The notes under the pieces are model-generated. The model ran no database searches, was not told where the DNA came from, and saw nothing but the letters and a program-made list of their open reading frames with translations. From contig CAZMCH010000059.1 of the NCBI GenBank assembly GCA_964564735.1, positions 1 through 26,113 of the forward strand: a DNA stretch of 26,113 nt. The letters run 5' to 3'. Positions 7,465 through 15,971 of this stretch are shown here, piece after piece; positions within the stretch are counted from its first letter, which is position 1; each line of letters starts with the position of its first letter. The translations under genes and the position numbers were made by a program. Origin of the DNA: CAZMCH01 sp964564735. GTDB taxonomy: Bacteria > Poribacteria > DTPJ01.

Positions 7465-8949
7465 TCATTGTTTGGCGGATTCAGCGATAAGTTCTGCCGA
7501 TAATTTTCCTGATGACAGCACTAATGGGATACCTCCGCCCGGATGAACGCTTCCTCCTGCAAAATAAAGTCCTTTTATATCTCTGCTTCTATTTGGGCTA
7601 CGCCTAAAAGCCATGCTTCTGCTGTTTGACGAAACCCCATATATACTGCCTTTATTACTTGAATAATGATCAAGAAAAGTTATCGGTGTGTTGATCTTCT
7701 CGACTTCAATGTTATTTGATACATCAATGCCAATCTTTCTCAATTTATCCAAGATAGAATCTTTCATTCTGTTGATTTCATTATGCCAAACGTCTTTATT
7801 TTTCTCGCAAATATATGGCATATTCAACAAAACAAACCAGTTTTCACAATTTTTGGGTGCATGATAAGGATCAGATTTACTTGTTATCGAAATATAAATG
7901 GTTGGATCATCAGGGACTTGACTTTGGCGGAATATCTGGTCAAATTCATGCTTATAATCACCCGAAAATATTATATTATGATGCTTTAATTCATTATTTT
8001 GCTTATTAATGCCCCATAGGAAAACCATGCCAGAAAGCGATGGCTCAAGCCTGTTAAGTTTTTTGCGACGAGATGGCAGACCATCTATCAATAGATTATG
8101 CGCAACTACAACATCAGCACCGCATAGAACATAATCGGCTGAAACGTCTTGATTCTCCACCAATAAGCCTTTTATTTGCTTATTTTTCCAGATAATTTTA
8201 TCAACTTTGGTTGATTTGTGTATCTCAACACCTAGTCTGATAGCAATATCCTCAAGCGCTTCAACAAGACGATACATCCCACCTTTGATATAATATCCAC
8301 CCAAGCCATATTCAACATAAGATATGATATTAAGTGTCGCAGGGGCTTTGAAAGGATTTGAGCCGTTATAGGTCGCATACCTATCAAAAAGCTGAATAAG
8401 GCGTTTATCCTTAAAAAATCTTGATACGCCTTGATGGACACTTCTGAATGGATCCATTTTGTAGAGATTCATTAAGATGGCAATATCACCCTTTTCCATC
8501 AGTTTCTTAAATTCATGTATAGGCGTAAAAAGGAATATATCGGCAGTAAGGTCATATATATCTTTGCAGTAATTAAAAAATTTTATATAGGCTTTTTCTT
8601 CACCTTTTGCCAGATTACCTATTTCGGATAGCATTTTATCAATATTTGCGCTGGAATCCATCATTGATTCATCTGGAAAAAAATAGCGACATACAGGTTC
8701 AACAGGAACGAACTCAAGAAAATCAGCACGATTGAATCCAGCAAATTGAAACAGATCATCAACGATAAAATCCATCGTGAGAAGCGAGGGACCTGTTCCA
8801 AAGTGATAATCACCAATGACAATCTCATCCATCTTGCCACCGAGTTTGTTGTTTTGTTCAAATAATTTGACATCAAAACCCATTTGTGCAAGACGGATTG
8901 CTCCAGCTAGCGATCCCAATCCACCACCGATAACAGCAACTTTTTTCAT
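7465..8949 (-). CDS. CrtI/phytoene-desaturase-type FAD-dependent oxidoreductase
   Basis: A 494-residue flavoprotein of the amine-oxidase/CrtI superfamily. The N-terminal dinucleotide fold is 'KKVAVIGGGLGSLAGAIRLA', followed by 'LFEQNNKLGGKM' for ribose binding. The middle part 'GGYYIKGGMYRLVEALE' is a hallmark of CrtI/CrtD/CrtN desaturases and all-trans-retinol saturases. The C-terminus 'GLYFAGGSVHPGGGIPLVL' is the classical carotenoid-desaturase FAD motif. Carotenoid desaturation is the nearest family function, but no other carotenoid gene (crtB, crtE) is in the window, so the substrate is open. It is the first gene of the unit with the two URO-D proteins. No clear ribosome site precedes the ATG; the inverted-repeat end of repeat B lies only 14 bases upstream, so the element may contribute its promoter or leader. 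Confidence 0.85.
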   Translation of the reverse strand: MKKVAVIGGGLGSLAGAIRLAQMGFDVKLFEQNNKLGGKMDEIVIGDYHFGTGPSLLTMDFIVDDLFQFAGFNRADFLEFVPVEPVCRYFFPDESMMDSSANIDKMLSEIGNLAKGEEKAYIKFFNYCKDIYDLTADIFLFTPIHEFKKLMEKGDIAILMNLYKMDPFRSVHQGVSRFFKDKRLIQLFDRYATYNGSNPFKAPATLNIISYVEYGLGGYYIKGGMYRLVEALEDIAIRLGVEIHKSTKVDKIIWKNKQIKGLLVENQDVSADYVLCGADVVVAHNLLIDGLPSRRKKLNRLEPSLSGMVFLWGINKQNNELKHHNIIFSGDYKHEFDQIFRQSQVPDDPTIYISITSKSDPYHAPKNCENWFVLLNMPYICEKNKDVWHNEINRMKDSILDKLRKIGIDVSNNIEVEKINTPITFLDHYSSNKGSIYGVSSNSRSMAFRRSPNRSRDIKGLYFAGGSVHPGGGIPLVLSSGKLSAELIAESAKQ

Positions 8950-8963
8950 ATTTAATCATTATT

Positions 8964-9250
8964 TAACGTCAGTTCGATATAAAAATGTAACCACAAAGAC
9001 ACAAAAACACAAAGGATTAGAAATTTAACGTTGCATTTTTGAAAAATTGACAATATGAAAACCCTTTATTTGTAATAGTTTATCTTATGATTTCATCTTT
9101 CCAAAAATCAGAGATAATCAGCGTTATGCAGTCAGCGAAAATCAGCGGACTATTTCTTTTTTTTGCAATGTCAAAGCTGCAATCCTAAATCCTGCTTTGT
9201 GCCTTTGTGTCTTGGTGGTAAATATAAGCTTTTATGTCGAACTCACATTA
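8964..9250. repeat. MITE-like element, copy B
   Basis: Second copy of the element seen at 5097-5322. The left end is TAACGTCAGTTCGATATA followed by ACCACAAAGACACAAAAACA. The right end, reverse-complemented, is TAATGTGAGTTCGACATA, then ACCACCAAGACACAAAGGCA. The interior block around 9121-9175 (TTATGCAGTCAGCGAAAATC and a T-run followed by GCAATG) matches copy A closely, while the bases 9030-9100 differ. It is about 60 bases longer than copy A. It has no coding capacity. Its right edge forms the TAA stop of the minus-strand outer-membrane-like gene, and its left edge lies 14 bases from the start codon of the CrtI-like gene. Confidence 0.8.
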
Positions 9251-10111
9251 TTTAAGCGTAAAACCAACAGATATTGACATAGTTTTAAGCCAGTTATCTG
9301 TAAAACCATCACCAAAGCCATCATAATCATTCTCAGTGCCTTTTGCACCACCGCCGATATAGCGGATATTCAAAAAGCCATCAAGATAATCGGTCAATTC
9401 AAAGCCTGTCCTGACAGAAGCATCAAGTATCGCACCTTCAAAGTCGTTTTCACTTCCAGTGATATATTTACCCGAAGCGTAAAATCCATCAATCTCAGAG
9501 CCGATCCAGAAGCCATTGCCAAAGGGATACTTCATGCGAAACTTAAATATTGGCACGGGACCTACATTTCTATTACTTCTCAAAAGATCACCATCTGCGG
9601 ATGCAAATTCTATCGTAGCATTGCGCAACTGAAAAGAAAGACCAAAGCCCAATTCTCTATCATCAGCTTTCCAAAGGTCATATAGATAGCTTAGACGATA
9701 AAACGTAAATCCATATCTGAGATCAAGCGGAGTTAAAGCGGGAAACGTCTGAGCATCAATAGTGACATCTCTTTCAATAATAGTTTTTGTCTGTATATCA
9801 AAGGGCTGTATCAACAAAGTAATATTATGCCTTTTATTCAGCTTTATATCTGCTGAAATTCTCGAATATGGAAACAAAACGTCCTGAGAACCTTCCTTAA
9901 CGTAGTCAAAGACACTTCCATCAGAGCCAAACTGTATTTTATGGCTTAATACATCAAGAAAGCCTAGTTCAAGGCTTAAATTTGCCTGATACCAGTTATC
10001 TGGCTTGTTGATTAAACTCCTTAAAATAATTGATTCACTGCCAAAGGCTCCAAACGTAACCATAAAAATCATCACAATAAAAGTAAATATCAATTTAATT
10101 AATTTTTGCAT
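9248..10111 (-). CDS. Predicted outer-membrane beta-barrel protein
   Basis: A 287-residue exported protein of unknown function. The open frame extends upstream to 10279, but that part overlaps the DUF5107 gene. The start at 10111 is preferred because it has an AAAGGAAAG ribosome site and begins a signal peptide ('MQKLIKLIFTFIVMIFMVTF', cleavage probably near residue 25). The mature protein is rich in alternating polar/aromatic stretches such as 'LRYGFTFYRLSYLYDLWKAD', 'GFGLSFQLRNATIEFA' and 'GFWIGSEIDGFYASGKYI'. These are typical of transmembrane beta-hairpins, and the last strand reads 'LKTMSISVGFTLK'. A role as a porin-like or structural outer-membrane protein is inferred; no family is recognised with confidence. 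The stop TAA is formed by the border of repeat B. Confidence 0.7.
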   Translation of the reverse strand: MQKLIKLIFTFIVMIFMVTFGAFGSESIILRSLINKPDNWYQANLSLELGFLDVLSHKIQFGSDGSVFDYVKEGSQDVLFPYSRISADIKLNKRHNITLLIQPFDIQTKTIIERDVTIDAQTFPALTPLDLRYGFTFYRLSYLYDLWKADDRELGFGLSFQLRNATIEFASADGDLLRSNRNVGPVPIFKFRMKYPFGNGFWIGSEIDGFYASGKYITGSENDFEGAILDASVRTGFELTDYLDGFLNIRYIGGGAKGTENDYDGFGDGFTDNWLKTMSISVGFTLK

Positions 10112-10130
10112 AATATCTTTCCTTTCGCTA

Positions 10131-12056
10131 CTAATAAGCCTGCCTGAAATCAAGCCATGATGGTGGTGGAAAATCTTTGCGGACACGTTTCTTAAGCTCA
10201 TCATTAATAGGTATATTCTCCACTTTAGAGATACGCTTTTCGTGTAATTCAAACCATAGATTACTAAGGCTGACTTCACCTTCTCTTATATCAGGCACAA
10301 CAGGTCTGCTTTGAAGTATCGCTTCAACCCTGTCGAGATCTTCCATTTGCATTGCGGATACCGCCTCCAGTATTCGCATACGACCAACTTGACGGACACT
10401 TTCGGGCAGATTATCCATAAATTCAAGCATTTCTTTAGGTTTTCCAGAATCAATCAAAGCCTGACAACATTCAAGGGCAATACTAGGAATTTCTGGATTC
10501 ATACTACTTGCTTTTAACAATAATTCTGCTGACTCGTTTATTTTGCCATTTTTCCTTAATAGAAAAGCAATATTTCTATATGCCCATGAAGAAGGCTCAA
10601 GCGACAACGACTTTTCCCATGCCTGAAGAGCTTTGTCTTTATCGCCATTATGATAATACATAACGCCTAGATGTAGCCATGTCAACCAGCTATCTTTGCC
10701 TGTTTTTACGGAATCTTCTAGTATTTTTTGCCATTCAGGCTGAATCATCCATGCACCGGGGATTTCTTCAGGTGATTTATTTGACAATGCACCTTTTTCA
10801 AGGAGATCAAGCCAAGTCAGTTGATCTTCTGTAATTGAATCATCAGCAAAGATAAGCGCATTTGAGCAGAAGGGCTTTTCACCTGATCTTATCCTTCTTT
10901 TGAGTTCCAAAGTCCCCCAGCCTGAACCATTTTGTATTATCTCATCAGGCTTTTTATTTGCTATATTAGCAGTTTCAGCCAACTTATTTTCCATATATTC
11001 CAGATTAATTCTTTTTTTGAGTTTATTGTCCACATGCTCATAAGCAGATTTCCAGTCGTTACCATGAACTATGCTTGGGTCTGCCTGCATTAATCCATAA
11101 GCCTCAAGCCATGACCATTCAGTATTTGCAGGCATTTGTATATATTCAGATTGCGTCCTTGCCAATCCTGCTTGAATTTCAATATATTGCGAATTTGGCA
11201 CAGATAAAAACTCTTGCCAATGCCTTCCACCGGGACCCATGCCCCATACAAATAACTTGCGCCCTTTCAATCGTGATGTTGATGTTTGCACAAGCCCTTC
11301 GCCGTTTTCGTCTAATGAACTGATCCAAGGCTGTCTGCCTTGTTCTATACAGAAAAAGTTATCCGCAGAACGATAGAAATTCGTTGGATAGGATTGATCG
11401 ATATCCTCAAGATATGGTATCGGCACAAGAGTCATTTTTCCTTCGTAACCATAGCGATAAGCCTGTTCAGCAGGCACTAATACACGCCCTTTTGGCAATT
11501 CAGGCACAGCGATATTTGACCACCAATACATCGGGATTTCTTGATCATTGGGATTGACGATTTTCATTCTTACAAATAAAAATTCCGAACCATCAGGTAG
11601 AAAAGCGTCAATCTGATATGGAACAAGGCGAACTCTATCCCATTCATACATCCTCAAAACAGGCGTGCCATCATTATCTTTAAGACTTGCAACAAATAAT
11701 GGCGAGCATGTATGCGTTGTATGCCCTATCGTGCCGATATTCCACTCAACACCCCCGCTAAACCATGCGTTTCTAATAGCCAAGTTTCCCGGCTGAAAGA
11801 CGGGGTTGACGTAAAGCAATTCCTTACCTGTTGGCTTATGAATTAATGACCAAAGCCTTCCACCGAGTTCAATAAGGAATGTTGCGCGCAGTATCTCATT
11901 TTCCAGAACAACAACCTTGAAATCTCGTTCTTTTTTATTGCGATCATAATTATCCTGAAGTCGGTGTGGGAGGCATATATCAAATGCAGGTAGTGGATTC
12001 TCGCTACCAAGTTCCGCAGAAGGCATTTTATATGTTTCAATTCTTAGTTCACTCAT
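10131..12056 (-). CDS. DUF5107 domain protein with C-terminal TPR repeats
   Basis: A 641-residue protein. Residues about 1-335 match the DUF5107 type of galactose-mutarotase-like beta-sandwich. 'LENEILRATFLIELGGRLWS', 'ELLYVNPVFQPGNLAIRNAW' and 'FSGGVEWNIGTIGHT' form the first half. The second half contains 'MYWWSNIAVPELPKGRVLVP' and 'GPGGRHWQEFL'. Residues about 460-600 are TPR-like: 'WLHLGVMYYHNGDKDKALQA' and 'YRNIAFLLRKNGKINESAEL'. No signal peptide is visible, so it is probably cytoplasmic. DUF5107 proteins are associated with carbohydrate metabolism; the reaction is not established. The neighbouring secreted TIM-barrel and outer-membrane genes fit a glycan-related cluster. An AAGGA ribosome site precedes the ATG, and the barrel gene starts 19 bases after its stop. 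The 113 bases upstream show no clear promoter. Confidence 0.82.
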   Translation of the reverse strand: MSELRIETYKMPSAELGSENPLPAFDICLPHRLQDNYDRNKKERDFKVVVLENEILRATFLIELGGRLWSLIHKPTGKELLYVNPVFQPGNLAIRNAWFSGGVEWNIGTIGHTTHTCSPLFVASLKDNDGTPVLRMYEWDRVRLVPYQIDAFLPDGSEFLFVRMKIVNPNDQEIPMYWWSNIAVPELPKGRVLVPAEQAYRYGYEGKMTLVPIPYLEDIDQSYPTNFYRSADNFFCIEQGRQPWISSLDENGEGLVQTSTSRLKGRKLFVWGMGPGGRHWQEFLSVPNSQYIEIQAGLARTQSEYIQMPANTEWSWLEAYGLMQADPSIVHGNDWKSAYEHVDNKLKKRINLEYMENKLAETANIANKKPDEIIQNGSGWGTLELKRRIRSGEKPFCSNALIFADDSITEDQLTWLDLLEKGALSNKSPEEIPGAWMIQPEWQKILEDSVKTGKDSWLTWLHLGVMYYHNGDKDKALQAWEKSLSLEPSSWAYRNIAFLLRKNGKINESAELLLKASSMNPEIPSIALECCQALIDSGKPKEMLEFMDNLPESVRQVGRMRILEAVSAMQMEDLDRVEAILQSRPVVPDIREGEVSLSNLWFELHEKRISKVENIPINDELKKRVRKDFPPPSWLDFRQAY

Positions 12057-12169
12057 AGCTTTATTCCTTTATCTCTCGCCAAATATTTATGTGCTTGCAT
12101 AATCCATCCAAACAAAATAAGACCACTGATTCTAGTTTAGTCTGTCGGTTTGTCTGATATAATTCCCTT

Positions 12170-13390
12170 CTACCTATCTATCACATACATATGCACATCA
12201 TAAGGCATAAAATCATCACTAAATTCCGAAATTTCTATATCAATGCTTCTATTTTCCCATAAAACTTCCGCTTTTGTCTGTGATATGCCTTTTAGGCTAA
12301 ATATTGCTTTTGTTGGCTTATTGCGCATACCGACTGAGAATACATAAGTTTTTCCGTTATATTGCTTCGTCATTACAGCGATAGGAACTTCGGGATCAGA
12401 TGATTCAACGGTAACGAGATTCTCAATAGTGGGACTATTCAATATCGGTGCTAATTCGTGTATCTGATGATTGATCAGAGAGACAGCAGGCTTCATTTCT
12501 GGGTCATCAAGGACAGCATGTTCATTAAATTTCGGCTCCCATTCGTGGACGAACCATATCAAACCTGTTGAGCCATGTATTATTGACATCCAAACTTCTG
12601 CACGAACCTGATGCGGAGTTGCTTTTTTCTCTTTACTGCCGATACGTGTGCATTCAATACAGTTCCAGAGGATTTTCTTGCCTTCTGTCCATTTAACAAG
12701 CCTTGATAAGCCCTTTGCAACATACCAGAGATAATTTTCGCCATCGGGCTTATTAATGCCAACAACAGGATAAACGTCATAGGAAACTATGTCAGCACCC
12801 TTAACATAGGTAATGTAATCGTCTATATGCGCCCCACTGCCACGACCATGCCATTCATCATTAGCAACGCCCTGACCAAGATTAAGCATTATTGGTCGTG
12901 ATGGGTCTTTCGCCTTAATTTCTTCATAATCATCAACGATCCGTTGTGGCGGAACAGGCGGTCCCCAAGACTCTTTTCCTGTTTCTGGATCCCTGACAGG
13001 TTGCGCATTATCAGGCTCATCGCCGTGCATCCAGCCGACTATTATTGGATTATCTATATTTGCCAGACCTACTTTGGTTTGTGAGCAAATAACAGGCATA
13101 CTAGCATCAGATAAAGCCTTTAGTTGCTCATCAGTGGGACCATTCCACAAGCCGACATATAGGTTAATTCCGATCTCTTTATATTTTAATGCGTTTCTTG
13201 GATTTTGTAGCCATACTGCAATTGGAAAGTAGCTTTCGTCTTTTGGGGGACCGTTTTTCCATTTGAAATAAACATTTGTGGCATTATTTTTATCAATAGG
13301 CATAATAACCCCCTTCTCATCAGACATAATATTAACGGATGATATAAATATAAGAAGAATAAGTAAAATAAACATTTTTCTTTTAAACAT
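12170..13390 (-). CDS. Secreted TIM-barrel glycosidase-like protein
   Basis: A 406-residue exported protein. Signal peptide about 1-22 ('MFKRKMFILLILLIFISSVN'). The mature region looks like a glycoside-hydrolase-type TIM barrel. It has 'YFPIAVWLQNPRNALKYKEI' and 'IGINLYVGLWNGPT' (early strands), 'IIVGWMHGDEPDN' (116-128) with candidate acid/base Glu125, 'IVSYDVYPVVG' (201-211), 'KILWNCIECTR' (239-249) with candidate nucleophile Glu246, and 'GSTGLIWFVHEWEP' (273-286). The last roughly 80 residues look like a beta-sandwich, as in many glycosidases. Family and substrate are not recognised; catalysis is inferred from the placement of the two carboxylates. No ribosome site is evident before the ATG. 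Confidence 0.65.
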   Translation of the reverse strand: MFKRKMFILLILLIFISSVNIMSDEKGVIMPIDKNNATNVYFKWKNGPPKDESYFPIAVWLQNPRNALKYKEIGINLYVGLWNGPTDEQLKALSDASMPVICSQTKVGLANIDNPIIVGWMHGDEPDNAQPVRDPETGKESWGPPVPPQRIVDDYEEIKAKDPSRPIMLNLGQGVANDEWHGRGSGAHIDDYITYVKGADIVSYDVYPVVGINKPDGENYLWYVAKGLSRLVKWTEGKKILWNCIECTRIGSKEKKATPHQVRAEVWMSIIHGSTGLIWFVHEWEPKFNEHAVLDDPEMKPAVSLINHQIHELAPILNSPTIENLVTVESSDPEVPIAVMTKQYNGKTYVFSVGMRNKPTKAIFSLKGISQTKAEVLWENRSIDIEISEFSDDFMPYDVHMYVIDR

Positions 13391-13434
13391 AGTAATATTG
13401 TATCATATAGGCAGGATTTTATATAGAAAGTATT

Positions 13435-14223
13435 TTATGAACTAAATAAAGAATCATCAAGCCCTGTATTAAGTTTGTGCTGATAATATGTATCTTCGAC
13501 CTTTATATCCTTATGATACATACTAAAAACAACTTTGACATCAACTTTCATTGCCATTTGAAATTTTGTGGGTAGCCAATATCCCTGAATATTAGAATAT
13601 ATTAATGATAACTTAATATTCTTTATAACTGATGGTATTTTTGCAGGAGTAAAATCAACCTTTGCTATATCAAACTTATCTTTTAAGATATAAGCCTTAC
13701 CATCAATATAATTTTCTTCTTTCTTTTTTGCTTTAAATTCTATAACCCATACAGGTTGTCTATCAAAAAAACTACCGCCTAGCAACTTAAAAACATAATC
13801 GTTTCTAAATTTTTCGTCTAATGGCGACTTTGTATCTTTTCCCCTTGAATTATTCTTTTGCCATTCTTTTGATTCTTTTTTAAGTTCATCATCACTAAGT
13901 TTTTTTCCATCAATTATCATGCTTATATATTCTTCATGTCTTCTATCATCGTTTCTCATATAGATTTTTTTATCAACCAAAACTTCCTTTTTTGCACTTC
14001 CATCTTTATCTATTTCTCTATAAACAGTCTTTGCCATATAAGTTATATCCGATACTTCCTTTTTTATCTCTTTTTGTCTAATTTCTAGTTTTTTAAGTAT
14101 TTCTTGAATACTAATTTCTTTGGTTGGCGTTATTGGATTAGACACGACAGAAATCACAGAAGAAAAAAACGCTAATATGCTAATGATTAATATATAAACA
14201 ACTGATCTTCTATTGATTAACAT
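13435..14223 (-). CDS. LolA-like outer-membrane lipoprotein-sorting-family protein
   Basis: A 262-residue exported protein. Residues 1-28 form a signal peptide or membrane anchor. The rest resembles the loosely defined 'outer membrane lipoprotein-sorting protein' group with a LolA/LppX-type half-barrel. It has 'DITYMAKTVYREIDKDGSAK' (strand pair), 'FFDRQPVWVIEFKAKKKEEN' (central strands) and the C-terminal 'GYWLPTKFQMAMKVDVKV' with 'DTYYQHKLNTGLDDSLF', which matches the usual ending of these proteins. It is probably a periplasmic carrier of a lipid or lipoprotein-like ligand; whether it works with LolCDE is unknown. The ribosome site AGGAG lies 8 bases before the ATG. It ends 44 bases before the secreted TIM-barrel gene in the same direction. 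The short upstream gap to 14375 is AT-rich with no convincing promoter. Confidence 0.55.
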   Translation of the reverse strand: MLINRRSVVYILIISILAFFSSVISVVSNPITPTKEISIQEILKKLEIRQKEIKKEVSDITYMAKTVYREIDKDGSAKKEVLVDKKIYMRNDDRRHEEYISMIIDGKKLSDDELKKESKEWQKNNSRGKDTKSPLDEKFRNDYVFKLLGGSFFDRQPVWVIEFKAKKKEENYIDGKAYILKDKFDIAKVDFTPAKIPSVIKNIKLSLIYSNIQGYWLPTKFQMAMKVDVKVVFSMYHKDIKVEDTYYQHKLNTGLDDSLFSS

Positions 14224-14375
14224 AAAACAACTCCTGATTATAAAATATTTATATAATTACCACCATTAAATAATTTGATTCAATAGCTCGTATAAATAGT
14301 AAACAATTGGTCTAATGGATACAATTCCCAAACATAACCATATTCATATTGTCCAAACCTATATATTATGAACCT

Positions 14376-15308
14376 TTATTCTACTTTCTTTTTTGCAAGA
14401 GCAGTTACTATCCAGCATCCAACTATGGAGAGAAGTCCAAAGAAAAATTGTGTTAAGGTAAGAGTTTCGCCTAAAATTAAAAAACCCAAAATACCCACGC
14501 TGAATGGAAGCAACAAGAAAAATATTGATGATATACTTGTTCCAACATGTTTTACTGCGTGGTAATACAAGACATTGCCCACACCAATACCAAGTATCCC
14601 AGAACCAAATAACAGTATTTTAGTGCCTATTGATACATTATTTATAACGCTCATATCACCAAATTTTAACGTTAGTGGAAAAAATATAAATAAAGAAAAA
14701 AATGATACATAAGAGATAAGTGCCAATGGATCGATTGTTCTAATCAGCTTTTTTATATATACAGCATATATACTCCAAGCCATAGTTCCAATCATAGTAA
14801 ACAGAAAGCCATAATTGAATTCACCTGTATCAATTTCACCTTTTCCTAGAATAACTCCTGCAACTCCAACTAATGCTAAAAAAGTCCCAAGTAAAAAACT
14901 CTTGCTTTTGACTATCTGCCTTTCATCAGCATAAAAAATAAATGATAGAAATGGAATTACAATGGCATTAAGTCTCCCAACCAAGCTTGAAACCACCGCA
15001 GAAGTCATGCAGACGCCAGCAGTAAAAAAAACCTGATGAATAGCCATTATTATTGATGGGATCAAAAGTATTTTGAAATTAGCGCCAGCATGAACCATGC
15101 TTTTTCTTGTGAAAACAAATCCGATTACAAATAGAAAAACACTAGCCCCGATATATCTAAATAAGCTTTGTGTAAATATATCAAAGTCTGCTCTTAGCAT
15201 CCGTATCATCACTGCAGGCCAACTCCACGCAATGGCAGAGCCGATTAAGAAAATTACACCTTTTTTAGATGTCCCATATATTTTTGTAGCCTTTTTTTGC
15301 TCGTTCAT
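14376..15308 (-). CDS. EamA-family (DMT superfamily) transporter
   Basis: A 310-residue inner-membrane protein with about ten hydrophobic segments arranged as two EamA repeats. The first opens with 'VIFLIGSAIAWSWPAVMIRM' and the second with 'NYGFLFTMIGTMAWSIYAVY'. Each repeat ends in the family's typical pattern: 'SSLVGRLNAIVIPFLSFIF' followed by an acidic residue and 'LVGVAGVILG' in the first, and 'SSIFFLLLPFSVGILGFLI' followed by 'LGETLTLTQ' in the second. Such proteins export or import small metabolites (amino acids, nucleotides, osmolytes); the substrate cannot be told. The ATG directly abuts the stop of the upstream Hfq-like gene (TAAATG), with a weak AGGAAAA site inside that gene, so the two are an operon. 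Confidence 0.88.
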   Translation of the reverse strand: MNEQKKATKIYGTSKKGVIFLIGSAIAWSWPAVMIRMLRADFDIFTQSLFRYIGASVFLFVIGFVFTRKSMVHAGANFKILLIPSIIMAIHQVFFTAGVCMTSAVVSSLVGRLNAIVIPFLSFIFYADERQIVKSKSFLLGTFLALVGVAGVILGKGEIDTGEFNYGFLFTMIGTMAWSIYAVYIKKLIRTIDPLALISYVSFFSLFIFFPLTLKFGDMSVINNVSIGTKILLFGSGILGIGVGNVLYYHAVKHVGTSISSIFFLLLPFSVGILGFLILGETLTLTQFFFGLLSIVGCWIVTALAKKKVE

Positions 15309-15587
15309 TTATGATGACTTTTCCTGAATAAAGGCTATAATATGTTTATATAAGATTACGCTTTGTTTATCGATAGTATCAATCCCTAGACATTGGTTAT
15401 CTATCCAGTTTATTTTCCCGTTCATTATTCCGCCATTAGTAAGGTTAAATTCAAGCATTGTGCCTTTATTTTGATATTCTGACAATTTCTCTGCTTCTTT
15501 TTTACCAACCTCTTTAGAATCTTCTATCTGTTTTGATAGTTGCTGTATTGCTATGGTAAGATCATTTAAACTTAAATCTATTGACAT
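15309..15587 (-). CDS. Hfq/Sm-like RNA-binding protein with N-terminal helical extension
   Basis: A 92-residue protein. Residues about 1-40 are predicted helical and charged ('QQLSKQIEDSKEVGKKEAEK'), a possible short coiled coil. Residues 44-90 read like an Sm fold. The Sm1 part is 'LEFNLTNGGIMNGKINWIDN', continuing 'QCLGID', and the Sm2 part is 'SVILYKHIIAFIQE', which keeps the Y-K-H of Hfq (80-82). The 'GKINWIDNQC' stretch is closer to the divergent cyanobacterial Hfq type. If it is an Hfq homologue it would form a ring that binds RNA; the long N-terminal extension is unusual, because Hfq normally carries its tail at the C-terminus. A strong GGAGGTG site precedes the ATG. It is translationally coupled to the transporter gene. 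Confidence 0.65.
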   Translation of the reverse strand: MSIDLSLNDLTIAIQQLSKQIEDSKEVGKKEAEKLSEYQNKGTMLEFNLTNGGIMNGKINWIDNQCLGIDTIDKQSVILYKHIIAFIQEKSS

Positions 15588-15695
15588 CTAACACCTCCAA
15601 AATGATTATTGCTATTATTAAAAAAATGCCGTTTTGATAAAATTAATCAATAATACGACTTTTTCAGTTAACAATAGATAATGACAAAAAAGATT

Positions 15696-15743
15696 CTTCA
15701 CTGCGTTTAAAATCTCATTTCTGTCACCCTGAACGCAGTGAAG
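15696..15743. repeat. Inverted repeat CTTCACTGCGTT / AACGCAGTGAAG
   Basis: Two perfect 12-base arms separated by 24 bases. The right arm lies in GTCACCCTGAACGCAGTGAA, continuing GGGTC. This resembles dispersed palindromic repeats of the 'CACCCTGAGCGCAGCGAAGGGTC' style found between genes in many environmental genomes. No T-run follows, so it is not a standard terminator. Only one copy is in the window. Confidence 0.6.
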
Positions 15744-15971
15744 GGTCGTCTTGGATTATTACAAAAAATATAAGATTATAATACATTCTATTATCAATAT
15801 TTGCAATCATAGTTTAAAGTGTTCTGATTAGATCATCAAGAAATTTTTCTCTTTTTATGTTTATGTATTAATTTGGCTCTCCAAAGCATGAGATAGAATT
15901 GATACTATATCATGATGGTAAAGGTGCAAGTGAAGCATAAGAATATATGGACAATCATCTCGAAAAAAGTA

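Noticed and set aside
10112..10279. Upstream extension of the outer-membrane-like gene from a GTG at 10279
   Set aside because: It overlaps the DUF5107 gene, has no ribosome site and would bury the signal peptide. The ATG at 10111 has a ribosome site and starts the signal peptide.
14237..14242. TATAAT directly before the LolA-like gene as its promoter
   Set aside because: It almost touches the ribosome site, so the transcript would start too late to include it; no matching -35 box is seen.
15634..15650. TTGAT...ATCAA palindrome as an FNR/CRP-type site before the Hfq-like gene
   Set aside because: The spacer is 7 bases instead of the 4 required for an FNR box, and such words are common in AT-rich DNA.
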